Shown one piece after another: positions 35,563 to 47,050 of a DNA stretch of 64,000 bases (within the stretch, counting starts at the first letter, position 1; each line of letters opens with the position of its first letter). A model generated the notes under the pieces. That model ran no database searches, was not told where the DNA came from, and saw nothing but the letters and a program-made list of their open reading frames with translations. Source of the stretch: Triglochin maritima (taxonomy: Eukaryota > Streptophyta > Magnoliopsida > Alismatales > Juncaginaceae); the NCBI GenBank assembly GCA_963682175.1, contig OY821777.1, positions 23,146,001 through 23,210,000 on the forward strand, read 5' to 3'. A program made the position numbers and the translations under genes.

Positions 35563-38370
35563 ATGGCTGCTAATTTCCGTGAGGAGGAGCAGTTGCTGGA
35601 CCCGCCTGCTCCACCTGTTCATCCAATTGTCGTTCCCATACCTCTTCGTGATCGATGTTACCCGAGCTGTACTGCTCTACCCTCATGCATCGTATTACCA
35701 GAGGCTAATGAGAACCATTTTGAGGTTAAGCCTCAATTCATTTCCATGCTCCCTCATTTCACTGGGAAAGGTGACCCCTATATCTTTCTCAGGGAATTTG
35801 AGGAGGTATGTGCTATGTTCAAGCTGCAACAACTTAGCACAGACTCCATCCATCTTAGGCTCGTTCCTTTTGCACTAAAGGATGACGGCAAAAAGTGGTT
35901 GTACAGCAACCAGGCGAATTCCTTTAGGACTTGGGATGAGTTTCAATCTGCATTCCTCAAGAAGTACTTTCCTAATCATCGGACTCAAAAATTGAGGAAC
36001 GAAATCAATTCGTTCTATCAACATGAGACCGAACCATTTCATGCATATCTTGAGAGGTTCAAAGAGCTACTATCCTCGTGCCCTCACCATGGCATTGAGT
36101 TGTGGCGTCTTTGTCAGATTGTGTATGAGGGTCTTCACATCCCGTCCAGAACGCTCCTTGAGTCCATGTGTCAAGGAGAGTTCTTGGGAAAGGATGAAAG
36201 GAAGGCATGGGCCTTCCTAGAAGACCTCGCTGAGAAAACCATGCAATGGGAGAGTGTGAGGGAACCACCTGCATCATCTAGTATAGGAGCGAGGATCGCG
36301 AATGCAAACTCAACTAGATCGGGTTCCGCATTTGCTATCGATACCACTACGGCCACCGAGGCACGCATGGCGGCCTTAATGCGCCGTATGGATTCGATTG
36401 AGCTCCAAAACCAACAAAGTGCACCTCACATGTCCACATCTGGTCCAGTTCCCTGTCATTCATGTGGTAGGATAGGTCATGTAGAGAGCGAGTGTGAATC
36501 CATTCCTCCTGAGATGGAGCGTGTCAACGCCATCTATGACAGAGCTAGGAATGACCGATACTCATCATCTTATAACCCTGGATGAAGGAACCACCCCAAT
36601 TTTTCATGGAACCAAAATAATGCCCCAGGTGGTCCTTCAAACTCCTCTAGACCACCTTACCAATCACACCAACCTCCCATGCATGCACATTCCTATCAGC
36701 CATCCCAAGCACAAACCACCAATCAATCGGGTTTCCTAAATTCCAATAATATGGAAACCCGATTCAATTCGCTTAAGACCTTGACTCGTGGACTTGAAAA
36801 CTCAATGAAAAAATTTATGTCTACCACAAGTCAAGTTCTCACTTCAAATCAGCAGACCATGAAATCTCTAGAGCTTTAGATGGGCCAATTGGCTCAGTCT
36901 GTACATGAGAGAGAGAGAGGGTCTTTTCCTAGCCAGCCTGAGGCTAACCCCCGTATGTACCAACAACAACAAATGCAAAATGAGAATGTGGTACCTCGGG
37001 GGAGGCAAGTGAACCATGTGGAGGAACCTGTTCACCATGTCAATTCCATTGTGACCTTAAGGAATGGAAAACAGGTTGACAATCACATTTCCTTGCCACA
37101 CCCACCACCATCTATGCAGCCCCTCCGTGGGAATGGTGGTGAAGAAGAAGCTGAGGGTGAGGGTAATACACCAAAGCTTTCTTCTCAGGCACAGCAGAAA
37201 ACCTACCTGCCAAAAGCTCCCTATCCAAGTAGGTTAAACAAAAAGCAGAGTGACAACATGGACAAGATATTAGAGGTATTTAAGCAAGTGAAGGTTAACA
37301 TCCCTTTGTTGGATGTCATCCAACAAATACCTCAATATGCCAAAGTGTTGAAGGATCTCTGCACAACCAAGAGGAAGACCAATGTTCCTAAGAAAGCATT
37401 CTTGGCTGCAAATATCAGCTCACTTTTGTCCAATCCTAACTACACAAAATACAAGGACCCGTGGTGTCCTACTATTCAGTGTATGATAGGGGACACTAGA
37501 TTGAGCAATGTTTTGCTTGATTTAGGATCAGCGGTCAACCTCCTCCCATTCTCTGTTTATCAACAGTTGAACTTGGGAGAATTGAAACCAACTAAGATCA
37601 CCCTCCAACTAGCGGATAGATCCATTCGTATTCCCATGGGGATTATCGAGGACGTGCTTATCAAAGTTGGAGATTTTATATTTCCAGTAGATTTTGTTGT
37701 CCTCGATACAAATCCTGTTGCGAACACCCACTCTCAAATACCTTTGATTTTGGGTAGACCATTTCTGGCAACCTTGAATGCCTTGATTAATTGTAGAAAT
37801 GGTCTCATGAAGCTCTCATTCGGTAACATGAGTGCCGAGTTTCATGTGTTCAACTCTGGTAGGCAACAGGAACCCATGGATGAACCTTTAAATCTAAATC
37901 TCATCCGCCAATTGGAGAAAGCACCACAAAATCAACGAACACCCCTAACCCCAATGCAACCCATTGAGAATGTTCATGGGCCCAGCGAAAACTCATTGCC
38001 TGTCTTCGCAATGCAACAGAGTGAGCTGGCCTCGAACATGAATGTCCAAAGGGAGTGTTCGTTGCAAGATTCAGTTGAGAGTACTAGTGAGAGTGAGACA
38101 CCTCATCATATGCCTATACCAGAAGGTGTCTCTACCTCATGTCCCATGGCCATTGAGCCATTTGAGCTTCATATTGACTCCAACAAGGACCCACCTATGA
38201 CCAAGCTTATGCTTGATGATCTAAATGATGGTGGGAGGTTCTTGTTGGATGACTTGGGGAGAAGGCTCATTCTTAGTGATGCAGGTCTGCTGCATCCATC
38301 GAATGAGCTTGAGGAACTCATTCCGATGCACCCGCCTATTGGTTGGGGGTTTTATTCGATGAGCAATTAA
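35563..38370 (+). pseudogene. Element 1 Gag-protease, two in-frame stops
   Basis: One long frame, probably from ATG 35563, which fits MAANFREEEQ better than the upstream 35419 ATG. Capsid region 35700-36260 has the gag signature DDGKKWLYS, WDEFQSAFLKKYFP, LRNEINSFYQ and EPFHAYLERFKELLSSCPHHG. The zinc knuckle CHSCGRIGHVESEC is at 36451-36492. The aspartic protease region 37380-37850 has LLDLGSAVNLLP (catalytic Asp), VGDFIFPVDFVVLD and LILGRPFLAT. The tail ends IPMHPPIGW. Stops TGA (36583) and TAG (36877) interrupt the frame, and both can be explained by single G-to-A or C-to-T changes. The rest is open, so decay is slight. No RT follows. Confidence 0.9.
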
Positions 38371-40007
38371 ACCCTAGTGAGGCAACACAACTTCATTGTT
38401 TGTTGCCCACACCCGACCAATATCATGAGGGGTTCGAACCTTTCAGCTTTGACCTTTCACCCCTCATGACACCTCAGAGTACCAGTGGAGTTTGCCCATC
38501 TCGGCAAGTCTCTGGTCCTCCTGACTTGATGTTCTCATTTGATGTTCCTTGACCAAATGATTATGAGAATATCTTGGTTGATGTATATATCTTTAAAAAA
38601 AAGAAAAAAAACAACAAAAAAACAACAAAAAAAGAAGAAGTGTGTAATAAAAGACTCCTTCAGTGAGCATCGATTGTTGTGGGCCCCAACCCTTGTGTAC
38701 TTGGGCCCAATCTCTTCATGTATTTATCTCCCTTCTTCAGCTTCTCACAGTTTTTGAGGGAATTTGGGTTTGTGTCCATCAACATGACCCCGAACGTCCC
38801 TTTGTACTTCATGTTGGTGAGATCGTTCCTTTTTCATGCATGCATCCATGTAGTATCTGGTTCACATTCATTGAGGACAATGCATGAGGTAGGTGTGGGG
38901 GGTGTTTTACGTGTGTACATATTCGAGTCTTTTTCCTTTCGTTTTGTTTTCTTTTGTGTGTACTGCTAGGGTCATGTTAGTGTGCCGCATTTAACATTGA
39001 TATATATGCTTGCCATGATCCTTGGGTGACTTGCCTTCTTTTGCTTGCCGAGTGCTTTAAAATTTCCACATTTCTTTCAAAATCTTCATGTGTTTGCGAA
39101 AGAAAATGTTTTGTAGGTTTTGCGTGTGTTCAGCATGTGCAAAACCGTTGAGAGGCAAAGTAAAAAGAAAGCTCCCAAAATTGTCTGGAACTTGATGCAT
39201 TAGGATTTTTGGTTTACTGCCTTTAGGTCTTATCGAGTCGTTAGGATGCACCCCGGTTTTCCCTCGGGGGGGCGTGTAATCATAGGGTTTCAGTACTCAA
39301 ACATTTAAAGAAGTCCACCCTGAACCTAGTGAGTCAAATAATTCGTGTTTGTGAGTATAAGGAAGTTTGTCGTAGTCGAGGGCCCTTAATCTCTTTTTGT
39401 GAAACTTAAGTGTAGGGGTTTTGGTTCCCATATAGATAAATAAGTAGTGTTCTCTCTTCTCGCACGGCTCCTATCACTCGGGAAAGTAGGTCTGAGGGGA
39501 CTTTGTGCCTGGTGCTTTCGAGTCATCTGACTTGGGATGCGCCGACCGAACTCTCGTTACACGGGTGGTAGGGATCGCCATATGTGGAGATTTGGGGGAA
39601 GGTGTACGTGATAGTGTAAGTCCTCATAGGCAATCATGCACGAAACCTAACCCTGGGAGAATCAAACACCAACCAATAAAATGCTCCAAAGAAAAAAAAA
39701 GAAAAGAAAAGGAAAAGGAAAAAGAAAAAAAAGAGTCAAATAAGAACCAAAATGGACTTTACACATTGTATCACATTCAGAAGTTAAGGTTGCCCATGTC
39801 TGTCACTTAAGTCCTTCACTAACTCTCACGAATAACTCATTAGGCTAGGTGTGTGGACCGATTACATTTATAGAGTCGACCCGTAGTATTACCGCATCCC
39901 ATGATCGACAAAATGAGTCCAACGAGTCGTGTAGCTAGATTGATTAATGCATCTTGTTCGGATTTTGTGGGTATATCCGCTGAAAACCCTCAGGAGACAA
40001 CACTCCT

Positions 40008-40059
40008 CCTCCTTGGCGACAAGGAGGTTTAACGGCTTGTTGCACGTGCTAAGTGCAAC
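40008..40059 (+). other. Two conserved hairpins before the polypurine tract of element 1
   Basis: Hairpin 1 has stems CCTCCTTG (40008-40015) and CAAGGAGG (40020-40027), perfect 8 bp, with a GCGA loop of the GNRA type. Hairpin 2 has stems GTTGCAC (40039-40045) and GTGCAAC (40053-40059) with a 7-base loop. The element 2 counterparts are at 55353-55372 (GCAA loop, one mismatch) and 55384-55404 (stem intact). Confidence 0.6.
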
Positions 40060-40146
40060 CGTGATTCCTACGAAAGTGAGTTAGGATTTCTTGTTTTTTC
40101 GTATGCTTTTCTCTTTCTTTGTTTTGCTCGGGACTAGCAAAAGTTA

Positions 40147-40161
40147 GGTGTGGGGGTATTT
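40147..40161 (+). other. Polypurine tract of element 1
   Basis: AGGTGTGGGGGTATT lies directly before the 3' LTR start at 40162. Element 2 has the same tract at 55492-55506. Confidence 0.7.
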
Positions 40162-41554
40162 GATTGACATCATTTCATGCTTATATTTGTATCTTATATC
40201 CATTATCTTTCACCTAAACAATGCTATGTTACGAGTTTTATGTTTAGTATTCAGGAATAAATAGGTTTGAAGAGATGAAACATAAAAGGACCCAAAAGCT
40301 GGGAAAAAGGACTGGATTGTGAGATCTGGGGACCAAGATGCAAGACAGAAGGACCTAAGAGCAAAACAGAGAACTCCACACCATCATGGGGAGTATTTTG
40401 GCAATTCTATTCGGGTCGGAGCTCCAATAAACGAAGTAGATGCATCCAAGACCACCAAATACACAAAGCAAAGCCCAGATGAAGATTCAACTGGATCCGG
40501 ATCTTTTTGACCGCCAATTGGCGATCCAAGACCGCTAATTGGCGGTTACTTTTGGCCCAAATCCACCAAGTTTTCTCGTGGACGTGTATTAATGTTTGTT
40601 TAGGCTATTTGTGGTATTGGTTTAGTCCCACATCGGGGGATTGTCCCGGACTAGCTTTTTCCATGCCTATAAATAGAACTCTTCACCTCCTTTTGTAATC
40701 ACTCCATATTTTAAGTGGTTATTCTTCCTACTAGAAGTGAGGCCTTGAAGCACACACTAAAGTAGGAGGATGCTACTTTTAATGTGAGTCATTTTATCAA
40801 TAAAGTTTTGTGTTTCTTTCATTGTTTATTTTATGCTTCTTTTATTGTTTGTGCATGTTTTAGTTTAATCGTCTTTTAATTCTAGCTTAGTTTTAATATG
40901 CTTTCTTTCCATAGTTTAATAATTAGTCTAATGTTTAGTGAGTAGTTTCATCCCCTTTGGGGGGTGGAGTAGATGTACATACATGCATTAGAGAATGGGA
41001 TGAATGCTTTAATTTCAATGTGTTGATTAAACATGAATGTATGCTTGCTTGTTTTGGATAGAATTTATAACTTGATGAGTTTTGCCAAAATGATTAGACA
41101 CCTCTCATGCTTGTTTAGGTTCTGAAATAAACAACTTGCATATGTAAATGTTAATCAACCAAGTTGGTGAATAGATTGATAGGTTTTGCCATAACATTTA
41201 GACACTTCCTATGCTTGATAAACACCACCTTCATGTGCTTAAAGAATGTATTCTACACCCACCTCTTTGCTTGTGTGCACTCACTCCACCCCTTAGGGGT
41301 TTTCCATTCCTGAAATTCCAGCACTTCTATTTTGTTCTTAGCTTAGTTTTTATTTGATCGTTTATTTCTTTCTTTCGCATTTCGTACTTCTTAGCGTAGT
41401 TTAGTGTAGAGTAGTGTAACCAACTCTCTTCTCCATTATTTTCGCCACTTGATTTCGTGCAAACAAGAGGCTGTTCACCTCCCTGAGGACGACCCGTACT
41501 TTCCACCGCTTCATCGCGGCCGTGCACTTGCGGTTTAAAATAAAATGTTCAACA
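40162..41554 (+). repeat. Element 1 3' LTR (1393 bp)
   Basis: Starts TGATTGACATC, ends GTTCAACA, and is followed by the target duplication GATGG. It differs from the 5' LTR by a small number of substitutions. The small frames in it mirror those of the 5' LTR and are not genes. Confidence 0.92.
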
Positions 41555-41559
41555 GATGG

Positions 41560-42314
41560 TGTGCGGGGACGTATGTTGTACTGTCGAGGTTGTGTCGGCG
41601 ATGCTGCCGGTGTTATTCCGGCGATGACTCCTCGATTGGGCACCTATTGGGGGATGGTTGGACTGACCGGGCTACGGCTCCGTTGGTATGGTGTAGACCA
41701 CGTGGTTTCGTTTGGTGCAGAAGTGTGTGCACTCCTCACCGATCCTTTGACTCAAGTAATCGCGTGTGGGGGTGCGCCGCGTACAGTCCGTGAGACCGTA
41801 TGTGCCTAAGGTAGGTCTCCTAGGGAGACCTGTTGTTGTTTGTTGGACTGATGTCCTTGTTCACCCTCAGAGGTCTTATTGCTATTGTAGGAGTGAGGTC
41901 CTGTTTTACCCTTGGAGGGGATTTTGTTGCATTGCTGATGATGGCGTGACATCCTAATAGTATGATAGGTTCACTATTGTATTGTTCCATTCATATATGT
42001 TAGCTTGGCATACGGGGTTTCCTAATGGGAAACTCAGACATTGATGTTTAATTCATGTTTCAGGACCGCAGTAGGTTCTGTGGGGGTGGTGACAGCGGGC
42101 GCACACATTTTGGGGCCAAGATCCTCTTCGTACTATTCTAGGTCGTCATGATTACCTTTATTTTTTTAGTTGTATTGTTGTAATCATGTATTTTTGACAA
42201 ACTCGATTGTATTCGGTGCACCGACTGGTTATGATTTGAGTAACATTCCCGCTTGACTTGAGATCTCTGTTATTGTTTGAAATTTCAAATTTTCTACTAT
42301 TTCGGGATGTTACA
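41560..42314 (+). repeat. LTR C, right part
   Basis: Resumes after the target duplication with TGTGCGGGGACGTATG and ends TTTCGGGATGTTACA at 42314. The segment at 42000-42090 (GCTTGGCATACGGGGTTTCC, then CAGGACCGCAGTAGG) is the reverse of the element A LTR near 21910-21990. No primer-binding site follows the end, so this is a 3' or solo LTR. Its right neighbour is the MITE copy. Confidence 0.75.
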
Positions 42315-42315
42315 C

Positions 42316-42595
42316 CTTATCTTCGTTTTCATTTTTGTTGTTAACATCTCGATGATGATTTTAACTTTTTATTGACTGAGGACGTGTTGACATATAATAT
42401 AGCTAAGTAGGTTCAGTAACTTGACAATGAAAGAGCATTTCGATTATTTTACGCCTAAATCTTGTTTTGTTTTGACGATTATTGTTAACAATTTCGACCA
42501 ATCTTCAATTGATTCACACTTCATCTTAATATTAAATAGCGAATCAATTGCATATAGCACTGTTTTTTGCAAGCCTAACAAAGATAACGAAGATA
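42316..42595. mobile_element. Outer MITE copy 2, with the empty hAT-like site
   Basis: About 280 bp with inverted ends TATCTTCGTT and AACGAAGATA. It aligns with copy 1 (27048-28005) but lacks the 672-bp hAT-like element: at 42351-42380 it reads GATGATGATTTTAAC, then TTTTTATTGACTGAGG, without a break. It abuts the end of LTR C. Confidence 0.7.
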
Positions 42596-45345
42596 TGTAG
42601 CTAAGCGTGAACTTATACTTCTACTTTCCCGTTTATTGAGTCCATAAGATATTATGTACACTTGAGTCTAAAAGCATGTCCCAGTCGTTATCTTTGTGCT
42701 TGGGTTAACCAATTCTTTAGAGCTTTATGCTTCAAAACTTGTTAAAAATTGTCCCAGTCGACTGATCTTTCAGATTAAGATCCTATATTGTCCTTAGTTT
42801 CAAAAAAACCACAGCCTTTCAGGCCGGATGATGCACTTCAAGATCTAGAGCACTTCCAGATGACCAATATTTTCCATGCTTGCACCTGCAAACAAATTAA
42901 AACAGTAAATATGATGTGAGATTTCCATCTTTTGATCTTACTCATTTACCTCTCTTGCTCGAGAAACTTGAGTCTTATTTGGTATATTGAATGTCTTTGG
43001 GACTCGATTGATACTCCCTATTATTCGTACCATATTCCTCCCCATTGGTGCATATTATGTTGACTCATTTCTCGTTTCGTGACTTTTACTTAGTCTGACA
43101 TAGCATTGCTACTTTAAACCACGTCTAATATGAGTGAGCATTGCCACGGGTTCCTACGTTGTAAGGAAAAACGTCCCACTGTGTCAGACACACTAAGGGC
43201 AATGATATGTTCAGAAAGTTAAAGAATGAAACATGAATAAATTTCAAAATTAAATGTGAAGCAAATAAGGAGAACAAGTGTGATGAGATCTAGATCTCCT
43301 CATCCGAATCACCAAATTGTGACTATAGTGTTTTGGTAACCATCAACCAATTGAGGATCAAGATCCACCATGCTTGTGAAATAATACGCATAAAATCTAT
43401 TTAAACAATAAATATTTTTAATTTACCATTAATATGTAATTTAATTTTTTTATAAAATTCCTGATTCGCATAATCCCCTACATGTCCCATATGCTTGATG
43501 TGGTACCTTGCCACATCGCATCCTCATCCGCGTACTTAAACTTGATTTGCGTGTACAAGTAACGAGGAATTTCTTGCTTCGAGGATATTTATGGGAAACA
43601 ATGGGACCCCCGTCCCGGGGGGAGGATGATCCCATGGGAGTGTGGAAGGGTTGTAGTTTTTTACCAAGTAAGAGTAAATGTTTGGTTTATTGTGTTTAAG
43701 GTGGGAGATATTCTGTTTTGGAGGGAGTTTCAAATGCGGTTATAAGGGAGTTTCAAATGAGCATAGGATGATGCAGGAAAAATATTAATGGGATGAAATG
43801 AGCATATGTACACAAGTGTGGACATAGCATATTAAATGCCTATTTCAGTGGGCAAATGTGTTATTTTTACAAATACTGCAATGCGTGTAGGAGTTGTTGG
43901 AGATCTCATTACATGTTGTAAATCTTTTCAATATTTTCTATATTTTTTATGGAAGCAGCGAAGGTGATTAAAAATTCTCACACCAACCCAAATTCAACTA
44001 AAGGAAGTACAAAACAACAAGATTTAAGGAATGACATGATACAAGGATATATCAGCAAAGGCATATTAACATATATTGTTTAATATACCAACATTTTTTG
44101 AGGAGTGCTGTCATTGGGCATTATGCGAAAAGAGAACACAGAAAATTAACTCCAAAGGAACATATTAAACACATCAATATAAATACATATATTAAGGGGA
44201 ATTTTAGGAAGGTAATATGTCACATGCGTATTCAGTCTTCTTCACAAGAAAAATACCAATACGCTTCTTGTTATTTGTTCAAGAATATAGACATACCTCA
44301 ACCAACAAAGCTTTGGCTTGCAATAGCCTAAATACACTATTTTATAATGTAGATAAACAAAGGTTTATACCAACCGAAGGAGACCACCGGAGGTGGTGTT
44401 GACGGGATGAGGCAAGGTTGGAGAGGGTCTAAGACGGTGGGGTGGGGGATTGAGAGGTCTGCAGAGGAGGCATCACAGGAGAGGATGCGGCAGGGATGGA
44501 GAGGGTTGAACAAGTGGGAGGGGGTCAGAAAGGGCCATCTCACCGGTGGTTTGGGGATTTCCCTTTGGTTTCCTTGGGGGTGAGGAAATTCATTGGGGAA
44601 ATCATTTTATACTAGGGAATCCAAGCGAAAATTTTCAATTTTCCAAGATATGCACAAACATAAGGAAATATTGGGTCAAAGGAAAACATTTTATTTTCCA
44701 TTGGATTCCAACTGCGCAAACCCCCTATAGGACACAACCTCTATTGTTTAAAGGATAGACCCCGGCAAACTTAACACGACCACAACCTAGTGGTCATAAA
44801 GCTTGATTCAAACAAAATCAAGAAAACCCTAGACCAGTGAAAACGACGACGGTGTTTTGACGACGACCACCTTACTTGGTTTCTACCACTGGTACTCGGG
44901 ACTTCCAGGGTTTGGACTTCAATGTTTGGGACTTCCATGTTTGTTGTCATCTTTTCCATTTTAGTTTTTTTATCATCGTTACTGACTCGACGTAGTAGAG
45001 GAAGATTTACGATTTGTTTGAAAAATACAGTTCTTTGAAAAGGATCGGTTTGGCCTGTTTTGTTGTTATGGAAAGAATTCCCACTACTATTTTGGGAAAC
45101 CAACTGTTTCCTACTCTATCGGAAAATAAATTTTGAATTGCTTTAAAAAATCCAAAAAAATTCCCAAAATTTGTTGACGTGGCTTTTGAGTGGTGACACG
45201 CGGTGTACATGTATCAATCGTCTTGCAAACATTTGTTTGTATCAGCTCATGTATAGGGCAACATCGTTGTTTAAGGACCCTTTTGAGTTTCAAAGGACAA
45301 ACTCGTGTGCTTTTAAAGGACATATGTATCTTTATTGTGTTAATT
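42596..45345. other. Unassigned region between MITE copy 2 and element B
   Basis: No ORF over 115 codons, no LTR edge and no RNA gene seen. Notable stretches are a G/C-rich patch at 43600-43645, a purine-rich stretch at 44380-44530, and a minus-strand sequence at 42900-42780 preceded by a splice-acceptor-like TTTGTTTGCAG. A 110-codon minus-strand frame at 44771-45103 shows no recognisable motif. This could be host intergenic DNA or an eroded gene. Confidence 0.5.
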
Positions 45346-45734
45346 GTATTTGTAACAACCTCAAAGCAGCGGAAAATTTTAAAATTTATAAACACTCAAT
45401 CAACAGAGGATATTACGCAATAAAGGGACACAGGTACACCAACATATATAATATATATATATATGAACATCAGAGTATACAAAAGTTGTGATTACATCAA
45501 AAGCATAAACAAAGGAAACAGTAATCACACGACCTCAACCGAGAGAAAGCTGGATTCGGTAGCAGCGCTCCTCTCCTCGGTCACCACCCCCTAACGCTGA
45601 TCCCGGCCTGAAAGTAAACGTGCAACAATGCCTGAGTTTCCAGAAGGAAACCCCGTATGCCAAACTCTAAATGTATGAAATGAAAAGGCCCCCTAGCATG
45701 CAATTCTACTAAACAAGAAAAGCATTACAACCAG

Positions 45735-46270
45735 GCTGGGCTCCAGGGCTCTCTCACCCGACCACAACACACACCAGAGGTACGGGGCTCCAGGTCTAAT
45801 CTCAACCAACCGCCGCACACACCATAGTCACGGGGCTCCAGGTCTTTTTCAACCAACCGCCGCGACACACACTCGTCGCCAAGCTGGGCTCCAGGTCTAT
45901 TTTCAACCAACCGCAGCAACCACGACACGACCAAGGGCTCCAGGTCTTTTTCAACCAACACAAACGTCTAAGGGCTCCAGGTCTATTTTCAACCAACCCC
46001 TACACGCGGTCCCTGCTCAGGCTCCAGGTCTTTTTCAACCAACCCGAACGCACTACGGAGTTCCAGGTCTTTTTCAACCAACCCCGCACAGACTAGCTAG
46101 GCTCCAGGTCTATTTTCAACCAACCACAGCTCTCACACAGTCACGGGGCTCCAGGTCTCTTTCAACCAACCGCCGCAACACCACAATTCTAAGCTGGGCC
46201 TCAAGCCTATTTCAGCCAATCCCAAGCTCACACACGGTTACGGGGCTCCAGGTCTAATCTCAACCAACCA
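45735..46270. repeat. Minisatellite in element B LTR
   Basis: About 12 units of roughly 42-48 bp. Each has a conserved core GGGCTCCAGGTCT, then TTTTCAACCAACC, followed by a variable 10-20 base spacer (for example CGCCGCACACACC). The same array is at 59958-60495 in the 5' LTR. It resembles a repeat-spacer array only superficially; spacers are short and degenerate. Confidence 0.85.
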
Positions 46271-46379
46271 CCGCAACCCTCGTGCACCTAGCACACTTGC
46301 CGGAAGAACATCGGCACCACAACTCGCCCCACACGGACGACCACGACAACAGCACCTCCATAGTGCAAAACAGGACACA

Positions 46380-47050
46380 AACGGCCGACCGAACCAAAGT
46401 CCCGGTCGACCGAATCAAGCAAATAAAGGGGCAATCCACTTCGACCGGCACTCCATCGATCGACCGATTCCCAACACCACACTCGTTCGGTCGAACCCAA
46501 ATCAAGGGACGGTCGACCGTTTAGAAGGTCAACTCCCGGTTCAACGAACAAAACGACCAATCGGTCGACTGACAAAGGGGTCCCGGTCGACCGAAAGTCA
46601 CCAGGGAACAAAATCCCACAACTCCACAACGAATTCGGTCGAACGCCGGGCACATCTCGGTCGACCGAATCTGTCCAGGGAAATATTCCTCACACTCCCC
46701 TTGAATCCGGTCGAACGCCGAGCTCACCTCGGTCGACCGAATTCCACCAGAGCGTTCCCCACGCTCAGCGCACAAGTCCGATCGACCGAAACCACATTCG
46801 GTCGAACCAACCACTCAGTCCACTTAAGTCACGGTCGGACGAGATCAAAGAGCGGTCGACCATTTATATAGTCTGAGCCCCCCAACCGACATAAGACAGT
46901 GCACACGGTCGACCGAAACTCACCAGGCTTGCCTCCAATGCACAATTGGTCGACCGCCCCACAGGCATCGTTCGACCGATTTGAGGTAGAACCCGAATTC
47001 TCTTCACGAACGGTCGACAGTTTGCACCAACCGGTCGACCGATCAGGCAG
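46380..47050. repeat. Cluster of GGTCGACCG palindromes in element B 3' LTR
   Basis: By eye there are about eight exact GGTCGACCG cores and about a dozen one-mismatch variants (GGTCGAACG, GATCGACCG, GGTCGACTG and others) in ~670 bp, mostly flanked by C on the left and AA on the right. The matching cluster in the 5' LTR is at 60605-61270. A sense-strand TATATAAA lies at 46863-46870 (61086-61093 in the 5' LTR), inside the cluster. Confidence 0.85.
46863..46870 (-). promoter_or_regulatory. Putative element B TATA box (3' LTR copy)
   Basis: TTTATATA on the plus strand reads TATATAAA in element sense. The functional copy would be the 5' LTR one at 61086-61093. Confidence 0.5.

Larger units (their letters stand above)
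38371..40161 (+). other. Element 1 3' non-coding region
   Basis: Between Gag-protease and the 3' LTR lie A-rich runs (38593-38640 and 39690-39735) and blocks conserved with element 2: CTCCTTCAGTGAGCATCGAT, TTGAGGACAATGCATGA, GCACGGCTCCTATCACTCGG, CTTCGGGAAAG-like words. Two hairpins and the polypurine tract are at the end. An RT-integrase region would normally be here. No ORF in it looks real. Confidence 0.75.
32946..41554 (+). mobile_element. Element 1: Athila-type non-autonomous retrotransposon with Gag-protease only
   Basis: 5' LTR 32946-34339, primer-binding site 34346-34363, Gag-protease 35563-38370, 3' non-coding region, polypurine tract, and 3' LTR 40162-41554. Exact target duplication GATGG (32941-32945 and 41555-41559). 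LTRs start TGATTGACATC and end TTCAACA. After protease there is no RT, RNase H or integrase in any frame, only about 1.8 kb of conserved non-coding sequence. It therefore belongs with Gag-only elements that borrow Pol in trans. Confidence 0.92.

Noticed and set aside
39690..39740. Purine-rich A/G run in element 1 as an extra polypurine tract
   Set aside because: It is 420 bases from the LTR, A-dominated and microsatellite-like. The real tract adjoins the LTR at 40147-40161.
42780..42900. Exon-like stretch with splice-acceptor-like TTTGTTTGCAG on the minus strand
   Set aside because: All frames stop within a few dozen codons and no matching upstream exon was found. Too weak to call a gene.
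44771..45103. 110-codon minus-strand frame
   Set aside because: No motif, no neighbouring coding signal, and the composition matches the surrounding non-coding DNA.
45735..46270. CRISPR-like repeat and spacer pattern
   Set aside because: Spacers are short, uneven and related to one another. The array is inside a plant LTR and is copied in the partner LTR. It is a minisatellite.
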